Shown here: in pieces, positions 18,266 through 25,266 of the stretch
Numbering within the stretch: position 1 is the first letter of the stretch
Layout: the number at the start of each line of letters is the position of its first letter
Translations under genes and position numbers: made by a program
The notes under the pieces: generated by a model
What the model was told of the DNA's origin: nothing
The model's input: only the letters and a program-made list of their open reading frames with translations
Database searches by the model: none
Source of the DNA: Flavonifractor sp. An82
GTDB taxonomy: Bacteria > Bacillota > Clostridia > Oscillospirales > Oscillospiraceae
Length of the DNA stretch: 64,000 nt
Reading direction: 5' to 3'
Assembly (NCBI RefSeq): GCF_002159265.1
Contig: NZ_NFHG01000002.1
Coordinates: 62,001 to 126,000, forward strand

Positions 18266-19108
18266 GTGAGACCATCCGTGACGCCAAAGCCACAGAGACG
18301 AAGCGAACTGCGTATGCGCCTGGGCACGATCCTGTTCTGCCTGCGGCGGCGGGCCTTCTGGTATACCGGAGGTCTCCGCTTCGCACGGCCCAGGCCGGAA
18401 CTGGAACTGCCCCACCTGTGGGCGGAGCACCGTACCCCGCTGTTCCGTCCGCTGCGAGGGGAGGAGATGACCCTGCAGCGCAACAAACTCACCAACCTCC
18501 GGCTGGCTCTGGCCCGGCTGGACGGGCTCACCCTTTTGCCGGGAGAGACCCTGTCCTTCTGGCGGGCGGTGGGCAAACCCACCCGGCGGAAGGGCTATGT
18601 GGAGGGGATGATTCTGCGCAACGGCCAGGTGACCGCCGGCGTGGGGGGCGGCATGTGCCAGATGACCAATCTGCTCTACTGGATGACCCTCCATACCCCG
18701 CTGACGGTGACCGAGCGGTGGCGGCATGGCTATGACGTCTTTCCCGATTGCAGTCGTACCCAGCCCTTCGGCAGCGGGGCCACCTGCTTTTATAACTACA
18801 TGGACCTGATGGTGCGCAACGACACGGAGCATACCTGGCGTCTTACCCTCCGCCTTACCGAAACACATCTGGAGGGAGAGTGGCGGGCCGGCGTTCCCTG
18901 CGACAGAAGGTATGAGGTGTACGAAAAGGAGCACTATATCCAGGGGGAGTACTGGGGCGGTTTTACCCGGCACAACACTCTGTATCGCCGGTGCTTTACG
19001 CTGGAGGGGGAACTGCTGGCAGACGAATATGTGGTGGAAAATCACGCCATGATGATGTATGACCCCATGCTGCCCGGCAATACCCCGGAGACCACGGTTT
19101 CCAAGTAG
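18266..19108 (+). CDS. VanW family protein
   Basis: About 280 residues with the VanW core: LLPGETLSFWRAVG, GYVEGMILRNG and GVGGGMCQMTNLLYW. VanW proteins occur in some vancomycin-resistance clusters and widely elsewhere in Firmicutes; their biochemical role is unknown. No van genes are nearby, so this is not evidence for resistance. GTG 18266 was chosen because GGGGGTATG lies just upstream; an upstream TTG at 18245 would start inside the terminator T-run. Confidence 0.8.
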   Translation: MRPSVTPKPQRRSELRMRLGTILFCLRRRAFWYTGGLRFARPRPELELPHLWAEHRTPLFRPLRGEEMTLQRNKLTNLRLALARLDGLTLLPGETLSFWRAVGKPTRRKGYVEGMILRNGQVTAGVGGGMCQMTNLLYWMTLHTPLTVTERWRHGYDVFPDCSRTQPFGSGATCFYNYMDLMVRNDTEHTWRLTLRLTETHLEGEWRAGVPCDRRYEVYEKEHYIQGEYWGGFTRHNTLYRRCFTLEGELLADEYVVENHAMMMYDPMLPGNTPETTVSK

Positions 19109-19120
19109 GGAGGCTGGATT

Positions 19121-19419
19121 CCCGGCAGAAAGGAGGGCATGACGTACCTCTATGACCTTCGACGAACTGAAAGAAAAAGCCCATGCCCCATCCCCCCAAA
19201 AGCGCAGGGCGCTTTTGGGGACCCCCAGGGGATGATTTGACATCCTCGGGGCAAATGAATTGCCCCTGCGGCGAGGTTTGACCGTTGGCCAAACGCTCGG
19301 ACGGCGCAAAGCGCCGGGTCGCTGGCGCTCCCGGCGGCAGGGCATAAGAAACCCGGCAGAAAGGAGGGCGTGTTCCGCTTCTATGACCTTCGACGAACTG
19401 AAAGAAAAAGCTCATGCCC
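19121..19419. repeat. 231-bp duplication of the uvrC 5' end with hairpin-rich insert
   Basis: The ribosome binding site and first codons of uvrC occur twice, offset by exactly 231 bases (19121-19188 and 19352-19419), without gaps and with about 10 differences in 68. The upstream copy opens with ATG 19152, encodes MTFDELKEKAHA and stops at 19235. Between the copies lie three hairpins: 19194-19220 (11-bp arms), 19248-19266 (GGGGCAA/TTGCCCC) and 19303-19315 (GGCGC/GCGCC). This looks like a REP- or MITE-like repeat associated with a local duplication. Confidence 0.75.
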
Positions 19420-21221
19420 TGCCGCTGAAGCCGGGCGTGTATATCATGCAGGACGCCAAGAACGTGGTCATCTACGTGGGTAAGGCCAAGGCCCTGAAAA
19501 ACCGGGTGAGCCAGTACTTTGCCAACCTGGCCTCCCATACCGAAAAGACCCGGGCCATGGTGAGCCAGATCGACCACTTTGACGTCATCGTGGCCGATTC
19601 CGAGTTTGAGGCCCTGGTGCTGGAAAACTCCCTCATCAAGCGCCACCAGCCCCGGTACAACATCCTGCTCAAGGATGACAAGGGCTACCCCTACATTCGT
19701 CTGACGGTGAAGGAGGAGTACCCCAGGTTTTCCCTGGCCAACAGGGCGGCGGAGGACGGGGCCCGGTACTTCGGCCCCTATGGCAGCCGGGGCAATACCC
19801 AGAATATCATCGACGCGCTGCGCCTGGCCCTGAAGCTGCCCTCCTGCAGCAAAAAGTTCCCCCGGGACATCGGCAGGGAGCGGCCCTGCCTCAACTACCA
19901 CATGGGCCAGTGCGACGGATACTGCCGGAAGGAGATGGACCAGAGCCGCTACCGGGAAGCCATCGACCAGGCCGTCCGCCTGCTGGAGGGCAAATTCCAG
20001 GAGGTGGGGGACGAACTGAAGGCGGAGATGGAACTGGCCGCCGAGGAGCTGCGCTTTGAGAAGGCTGCCGAGCTGCGGGACCGCTACCGGGCCATTGAGC
20101 TGCTGGGCAAGCGGCAGAAGGTGGTGGCGGGCTCCCTGGCCGACACCAACGTGGTGGGCTTCCACAAGGGGGAGGCCACCAAGAGCTGCTTTGTGGTGCT
20201 TCACTTTGTGGAGGGGGAGCTGGCCGCCAAGGACTGGGACCTGATCGATACCCCCATGGAGGAGGAAACTGCGGATATCCTGTCCGCCCTGGTGCGCCAG
20301 TATTACGGCGGCCGGGGCAGCCTGCCCCGGCAGATCCTGCTGCCCTGCGAGCTGGAGGATGAGGTGCCCCTGATGCGGATGTTCTCTGAGGAGGCAGGCC
20401 GCAAGGTGGAGCTGGTGACCCCCCAGCGGGGGGCCAAGATGGACCTGATCCGTCTGGCCAACAAGAACGCCGTGGAGGAAGTGGAGCGCTGGACCACCCG
20501 GGAAGAGCGGCAGAGCAAGCTGATGGAGCTGCTGGGCCGTATGCTGGACCTGGAGGAGCCGCCCCGGCGTATCGAGTCCTACGACATCTCCAACCAGGGG
20601 GCGGACGACATCGTGGCCTCCATGGTGGTGTATGTGAACGCCCGGCCTCTGAAGCGGGATTACCGCCACTTCAAGCTGAAGGACATGGACGGCCCCGACG
20701 ACTATGCCTCCATGGAGCAGGTGCTGACGCGGCGGTTCAAGCGCTATCTGGATGGCGACGAGAAGTTTGCCGACAAGCCCGACCTGCTTCTCATCGACGG
20801 CGGCGTGAACCACGCCAATGTGGCGGTGAAGGTGCTGGAGGAGCTGAATCTTGCCATCCCGGTCTTCGGCATGGTGAAGGACGACCGCCACCGCACCCGT
20901 GCTCTGGTCACCCCCGAAGGGAAGGAGATCGGCATCCAGGGCAACCAGGCCATTTTCTCCCTCATCGGCCAGATCCAGGAGGAGACCCACCGCTTTGCCA
21001 TTGAATTCCACCGCCAGCAGCAGAACCAGCGGGTGAAGGGTTCCGTGCTGGACCAGATCCCCGGTGTGGGGGAGAAGCGGCGGAGCGACCTGCTCAAACA
21101 CTTCAAGAGCGTCAAGAAGATCCGGGAGGCTACCCAGGCCCAGCTGGCAGAGGTGGTCCCGAAACATACCGCCCAGGCGGTCTACGACTATTTTCATCCG
21201 AAAGGGGAACAGCCCACATGA
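19383..21221 (+). CDS. uvrC: UvrABC excinuclease subunit C
   Basis: This 612-residue protein makes the dual incisions in nucleotide excision repair. It has an N-terminal GIY-YIG nuclease (PLKPGVYIM, IYVGKAKALKNRV), a UVR motif (about 205-240), the RNase H-like domain with SYDISN and LLIDGG, and C-terminal helix-hairpin-helix IPGVGEKRRSDLL. ATG 19383 starts the intact copy; the frame is open to 19260 but only through the duplicated repeat. Its stop overlaps the rsmD start (ATGA). Confidence 0.96.
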   Translation: MTFDELKEKAHALPLKPGVYIMQDAKNVVIYVGKAKALKNRVSQYFANLASHTEKTRAMVSQIDHFDVIVADSEFEALVLENSLIKRHQPRYNILLKDDKGYPYIRLTVKEEYPRFSLANRAAEDGARYFGPYGSRGNTQNIIDALRLALKLPSCSKKFPRDIGRERPCLNYHMGQCDGYCRKEMDQSRYREAIDQAVRLLEGKFQEVGDELKAEMELAAEELRFEKAAELRDRYRAIELLGKRQKVVAGSLADTNVVGFHKGEATKSCFVVLHFVEGELAAKDWDLIDTPMEEETADILSALVRQYYGGRGSLPRQILLPCELEDEVPLMRMFSEEAGRKVELVTPQRGAKMDLIRLANKNAVEEVERWTTREERQSKLMELLGRMLDLEEPPRRIESYDISNQGADDIVASMVVYVNARPLKRDYRHFKLKDMDGPDDYASMEQVLTRRFKRYLDGDEKFADKPDLLLIDGGVNHANVAVKVLEELNLAIPVFGMVKDDRHRTRALVTPEGKEIGIQGNQAIFSLIGQIQEETHRFAIEFHRQQQNQRVKGSVLDQIPGVGEKRRSDLLKHFKSVKKIREATQAQLAEVVPKHTAQAVYDYFHPKGEQPT

Positions 21222-21775
21222 GAGTGATCACCGGAATCGCCCGGGGCCGGAAGCTGAAGGAGCTGCCCGGTCTGGAGACCCGGCCTACCACCGACAAGGT
21301 GAAGGAGTCGGTATTCAACATCGTTCAGTTTGATATCGAGGGCCGGCAGGTGCTGGACCTGTTTGCCGGTACCGGCCAGATGGGCATCGAGGCCCTGTCC
21401 CGGGGGGCGGCCTTCTGCACCTTCGTGGACCTGCGAAAGGAGGCCGCAGCGGTGGTGCGGGAGAATCTGGCCCACACCAAGCTGGCCGAGCACGCCCGTG
21501 TAATCCAGGGGGATTACATGGCCTTTCTCACCGGCAGCCGGGAAAAATTTGATCTGGTTTTCCTGGACCCGCCCTACAACACCGGCATGCTGGAAAAGGC
21601 CCTTGAGACCATTGCCAAGATTGACATTATGACGGAGAATGGTATAATAGTCTGCGAAAGCGCTGCCGAAGCGGTGCTGCCGGAGCTGGAGGCCCCCTAT
21701 GAGAAGGGCCGGGAATACCGCTACGGCAAGATCAAGCTGACCCTCTACCACCGCGCCAACGGCAACAGGATGTGA
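21218..21775 (+). CDS. rsmD: 16S rRNA (guanine-966-N2)-methyltransferase RsmD
   Basis: This 185-residue SAM-dependent methyltransferase starts MRVITGIARGRKLKELPG, has the SAM loop LDLFAGTGQMGIEALSRG and the catalytic FLDPPYN. It overlaps uvrC by four bases and precedes coaD by seven, the common Firmicutes rsmD-coaD pair. Confidence 0.94.
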   Translation: MRVITGIARGRKLKELPGLETRPTTDKVKESVFNIVQFDIEGRQVLDLFAGTGQMGIEALSRGAAFCTFVDLRKEAAAVVRENLAHTKLAEHARVIQGDYMAFLTGSREKFDLVFLDPPYNTGMLEKALETIAKIDIMTENGIIVCESAAEAVLPELEAPYEKGREYRYGKIKLTLYHRANGNRM

Positions 21776-21782
21776 GACCTTT

Positions 21783-22280
21783 ATGAAAACTGCGATCTAC
21801 CCAGGCAGTTTTGACCCCATCACGCTGGGGCACCTGAATATCATCAAGCGGGCGGCGGTCTGCTTTGACCGGCTTATCGTCTGCGTGCTGGTGAACTCGG
21901 AGAAGGTGAACCGGGGCCTGTTCACGCCGGAGGAGCGCACCGAGCTCATCCGTAAGGTAGTGGCCAAGCTGCCCAATGTGGAGGTGGACTGTTCCTCCAC
22001 CCTGCTGGCGGAGTACGCCCGGCAGAAGAAGGCGTGTACCCTGGTGAAGGGCCTGCGTGCCGTGTCCGACTATGAGAACGAGCTGCAGATGGCCCTCATC
22101 AACCGGAAACTCAATCCCAGGCTGGAGACCATGTTTTTGCCCTCCAGCGCCAAATACACCTATGTCAGCTCCAGCGTGGTCAAGGAAATGGCCCGTTACG
22201 GGGCGGATCTGTCGGACTTTGTGCCCCGCGAGATCATCGAGGACGTCCGGCAAAAAATCGAAAGCGGGAGGGATCGCTGA
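21783..22280 (+). CDS. coaD: Phosphopantetheine adenylyltransferase
   Basis: This 165-residue enzyme makes dephospho-CoA from 4'-phosphopantetheine and ATP. It begins MKTAIYPGSFDPITLGH with the nucleotidyltransferase motif and ends with the SSSVVKEMARYG signature. Its stop overlaps the next start at 22280. Confidence 0.96.
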   Translation: MKTAIYPGSFDPITLGHLNIIKRAAVCFDRLIVCVLVNSEKVNRGLFTPEERTELIRKVVAKLPNVEVDCSSTLLAEYARQKKACTLVKGLRAVSDYENELQMALINRKLNPRLETMFLPSSAKYTYVSSSVVKEMARYGADLSDFVPREIIEDVRQKIESGRDR

Positions 22281-22792
22281 TGGCTACCGGTGTGGAAGAA
22301 CTGCTGGATATGCTCTATGAGATGATCGAAGAAGCAAAGAATATGCCGCTGAGCAGCGATAAATGTATTCTGGAACGGGACAAGGCTCTGGACCTGCTGG
22401 ATGAGGTGCGGGGCCAGTTCCCCATGGAACTCAACGAGGCCAAGAAGCTGATTGCCGCCCGTACCGACTATATCAATTCCGCCAAGCGGGAGGCCGAGCT
22501 CATCCGCAAGCAGGCGGAGGAGCAGGCCCGGCAGATGGTGTCGGAGAACGAGCTGCTGGCCCAGACCAAGCAGAAGGCCAACGAGATGATGCGCACCGCC
22601 GAGGAGCGCAGCCGCGACCTGCGCAAGGCGGCCAACGACTACTGTGAAGACGCCCTGCGCCGCACCGAGGAGGCAGTGGCCGAGGCTTACGACGAGATCA
22701 AGAAATCCCGGGCCCGGTTCCGTGCGGTGGCCGGCGGTGGCGGTGTGCCCCAGAACAGCCGCCAGCCCTATGACGCCGAGGCGGATGAATAG
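22280..22792 (+). CDS. Coiled-coil protein downstream of coaD
   Basis: This 170-residue protein is almost entirely charged alpha helix, with a long coiled coil (about 50-145, rich in E, K, R, A) and a flexible glycine-rich tail. Small proteins like this, often loosely annotated as ATPase or ATP synthase subunit-like, follow coaD in many Clostridia. No nucleotide-binding motif is visible. Function unknown; a scaffold or DivIVA-like role is only a guess. Confidence 0.75.
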   Translation: MATGVEELLDMLYEMIEEAKNMPLSSDKCILERDKALDLLDEVRGQFPMELNEAKKLIAARTDYINSAKREAELIRKQAEEQARQMVSENELLAQTKQKANEMMRTAEERSRDLRKAANDYCEDALRRTEEAVAEAYDEIKKSRARFRAVAGGGGVPQNSRQPYDAEADE

Positions 22793-22801
22793 AAAATCAG
22801 G

Positions 22802-22834
22802 TCTCCCCACCGCGCTGCGGTGGGGAGATTTTTT
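22802..22834 (+). terminator. Terminator after the coaD operon
   Basis: Perfect 12-bp arms TCTCCCCACCGC and GCGGTGGGGAGA around GCT, followed by TTTTTT. Confidence 0.9.
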
Positions 22835-22889
22835 CCGTTCGGCCAGTGGGGTACATATTTACATAACACAATAAAATTGTGACTTTTTC

Positions 22890-22921
22890 AGCACCATACC
22901 ACCAGGTATGGTGCTTTTTTC
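22890..22921 (+). terminator. Second terminator before the division cluster
   Basis: AGCACCATACC and GGTATGGTGCT around ACCA, then a T-run. No gene lies between this and the preceding terminator, so it acts as a backup or insulator. Confidence 0.75.
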
Positions 22922-23028
22922 TTTGGAACGACAACCAAAAGAACTCGAACATTTGTTTTTGATGCAAAAAAGCACGGGTTTCGCAGGAAAATGCGGGAGT
23001 TTTGTGGTTAAAAAAGAGTAAAAAACTA

Positions 23029-23057
23029 TTGCAATTCCGTTACAGAACATTTATACT
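23029..23057 (+). promoter_or_regulatory. Promoter of the mraZ division/cell-wall cluster
   Basis: TTGCAA (23029-23034), a 17-base spacer and TATACT (23052-23057), 70 bases before the mraZ start. GTGGAG repeats at 23069 and 23110 could be MraZ sites by analogy with other species, but this is weak. Confidence 0.7.
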
Positions 23058-23127
23058 GAAGGAGACGGTGGAGCGAAATGGGGGAAAACCCCGCTCAAAT
23101 CCACCAAAGTGGAGGGGAGTGAAGGGC

Positions 23128-23544
23128 GTGACCGGCACCTACGAGCACAGCATCGACGGCAAGGGACGCCTGTTCATTCCTGCAAAACTCCGGGAGGAGT
23201 TGGGGGTTACCTTCTATCTGGCCATGGGTGTGGACGCATGCCTGGCCATCTATCCCCAATCCACCTGGGACCGGTTTACAGAAAAGTTTGCCTCCCTCCC
23301 CATGAGTCAGTCCAAGGCCATGCGCCCCCTCTTCGCCAACGCAGCCAAGTGCGAGCTGGACAGCCAGGGCCGCATCGTGGTGCCCCAGAAGCTGCGCAAG
23401 TACGCCGGTCTGGACAAGGACGTGGTCATCATCGGCGTCAACGACCGGGCTGAGATCTGGAGTGCCGATGCCTGGCAGGCCCAGGAGGAGGAAGAGATGA
23501 CGCCGGAGAAAATGTCCGCCTGTATGGAGATGTTGGGGTTCTGA
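23128..23544 (+). CDS. mraZ: Transcriptional regulator MraZ
   Basis: This 138-residue protein has two SpoVT-AbrB-like repeats, DGKGRLFIPAKLREELG and DSQGRIVVPQKLRKYAGL. MraZ binds the promoter of the division cluster and represses it in several species. GTG 23128 was chosen because GGAGGGGAGTG lies just upstream and the protein then begins MTGTYEHSIDGKGR; the frame extends to 23002 without recognisable sequence. rsmH follows one base after its stop. Confidence 0.94.
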   Translation: MTGTYEHSIDGKGRLFIPAKLREELGVTFYLAMGVDACLAIYPQSTWDRFTEKFASLPMSQSKAMRPLFANAAKCELDSQGRIVVPQKLRKYAGLDKDVVIIGVNDRAEIWSADAWQAQEEEEMTPEKMSACMEMLGF

Positions 23545-23545
23545 G

Positions 23546-24496
23546 ATGAGTGAAGCAGGTTTTTCCCACAAGCCGGTTTTGCTGGCAGAATGTATCGAGG
23601 CCCTGAACATCCGGCCGGACGGCGTCTATCTGGATGGTACCCTGGGCCGGGCGGGCCACAGCCGGGAGATCGCAAAGAAGCTGACCACCGGCCGGCTCAT
23701 CTGCGTGGACCGTGACCAGGCGGCTCTGGATGCCGCCCAGGAGCGGCTGGCCCCCTGGATGGATAAGGTCACGCTGGTCCACAGCAATTTCTGTGAGCTG
23801 GATGCCATTCTGGACGGACTGGGCCTGTCCGGTGTGGACGGTATGCTCTTTGATCTGGGGGTGTCCTCCCCCCAGCTGGACGACGCCGCCAGAGGCTTTT
23901 CCTACATGGCGGACGCCCCGCTGGACATGCGGATGGACAAGTCCGATGCCCTCACCGCCCGGACGGTGGTGAACGAATGGCCCCAGGAGGAGCTGCGGCG
24001 CATTCTGTGGCAGTACGGCGAGGAGCGGTACTCCTCCGCCATTGCTGGAGCCATTGTCCGCGCGCGGGAGAACAAGCCGGTGGAGACCACCTTGGAGCTG
24101 GTGGACATCATCAAAAGCGCCATGCCGGCCGCTGCCCTGCGGGAGAAGCAGCACCCGGCCAAGCGGTCCTTCCAGGCTATCCGCATCGCGGTGAATGATG
24201 AGCTGGGCTCGGTGGACAAAATGGTGCGCTCCGCGGTGCCCCGTCTCAATCCCGGCGGACGCCTGGCGATCATCTCCTTCCACTCGCTGGAGGACCGCAT
24301 CGTCAAAAACGGACTGGCGGAATACGCCAAGGGCTGTACCTGCCCGCCGGACTTCCCGGTATGTGTGTGCGGGAAAAAGCCCCAGATCAAGCTGGTGAAC
24401 CGGAAACCCATCGTTTCCGGTCCCCAAGAGCTGGAAGAGAATCCCCGGGCCCGCAGCGCCAAGCTGCGGGTAGCGGAAAAGCTGAGAGAGAGATAA
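23546..24496 (+). CDS. rsmH: 16S rRNA (cytosine-1402-N4)-methyltransferase RsmH
   Basis: This 316-residue enzyme (MraW) shows HKPVLLAE, YLDGTLGRAGHS (SAM-binding loop), FDLGVSSPQLD, RGFSYMADAPLDMRMD and IISFHSLEDRIVK. It is one base downstream of mraZ in the usual division cluster order. Confidence 0.97.
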   Translation: MSEAGFSHKPVLLAECIEALNIRPDGVYLDGTLGRAGHSREIAKKLTTGRLICVDRDQAALDAAQERLAPWMDKVTLVHSNFCELDAILDGLGLSGVDGMLFDLGVSSPQLDDAARGFSYMADAPLDMRMDKSDALTARTVVNEWPQEELRRILWQYGEERYSSAIAGAIVRARENKPVETTLELVDIIKSAMPAAALREKQHPAKRSFQAIRIAVNDELGSVDKMVRSAVPRLNPGGRLAIISFHSLEDRIVKNGLAEYAKGCTCPPDFPVCVCGKKPQIKLVNRKPIVSGPQELEENPRARSAKLRVAEKLRER

Positions 24497-24532
24497 CGGC
24501 AGATTTACGAATGAGAATGGAGTGGAGCAGCC

Positions 24533-25084
24533 ATGGCAACTGCCGTGAAGCGCAGAAGATATTCCAAGTACGACACCATCCCCTTCAACGTATATGACGG
24601 CTCTGCGGCACGGCAGCTCCAGCAGGAGGAGGTCCTTCAGCCCCGACCGCTGGTCCGGCCCAGAGAGCGCGCGGTGGTCCGGCCCAAGGTCCGGGTGCGG
24701 GAGGCAGGAGCGGTTTCCCCCTTTGCGGTGGTCGGTTTCCTGGCGGTGGCCGCCTTTGCGGTCCTGCTGCTGTTCAGCTATGTGCAGCTGGCTGAGATCT
24801 CCGAGCAGGTGGTGAGCCTGCGGTCCGATCTGACCTCTCTCAAGACCGAGGAGGCCAAGCTGCGGGCCCAGTACGAGCTGGCCTACGACCTGGACACCAT
24901 CGAGAGCACCCTGACCGCCGACAACAGTATGGTCAAGCCCCAGAACGGTCAGGTCATCTATGTGGATCTGTCCGAACCGGACACCGTGACCTATTTTGAG
25001 GAGGAGAACACAGCCGCCGGCCTGGAGGGGGCTGTGGAGGGCGTCCGGTCCATCATCACGGAGATCGTGGAATATTTCAGATGA
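24533..25084 (+). CDS. ftsL: FtsL-like cell division protein
   Basis: This 183-residue bitopic membrane protein has a basic cytoplasmic N-terminus (about 1-60), one transmembrane helix (about 62-83) and a leucine-zipper-like coiled coil (about 86-118). The position between rsmH and the class B penicillin-binding protein is the ftsL position. Sequence similarity in this family is low, so the name rests on topology and context. FtsL bridges FtsQ/DivIB and the septal synthase. Confidence 0.75.
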   Translation: MATAVKRRRYSKYDTIPFNVYDGSAARQLQQEEVLQPRPLVRPRERAVVRPKVRVREAGAVSPFAVVGFLAVAAFAVLLLFSYVQLAEISEQVVSLRSDLTSLKTEEAKLRAQYELAYDLDTIESTLTADNSMVKPQNGQVIYVDLSEPDTVTYFEEENTAAGLEGAVEGVRSIITEIVEYFR

Positions 25085-25166
25085 GCCGCGCCATATACTG
25101 CATCGGCAGACAATAGAGAGAAACGGGCTGCCCCATACGGCTGCCCCGGAACAAGTAGTGTAAAGA

Positions 25167-25200
25167 GAGGGCGTAAGAAAAGAGATTTTCTTACGCCCTC
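25167..25200. repeat. Perfect 15-bp hairpin between ftsL and ftsI
   Basis: GAGGGCGTAAGAAAA and its exact complement around GAGA. No T-run follows, so it is more likely an RNA-processing or attenuation hairpin inside the operon than a full terminator. Confidence 0.6.
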
Positions 25201-25266
25201 CTGCGATATTGCCCGGTATCTCCGGGTCCGAACCGTTTTATGATTCCCAAGCGAGGTGAGCCGCGT

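Noticed and set aside
18266-19108. Vancomycin resistance locus
   Set aside because: Only a VanW-family protein is present; no van ligase, dehydrogenase or dipeptidase genes are nearby, and VanW proteins are common outside resistance clusters.
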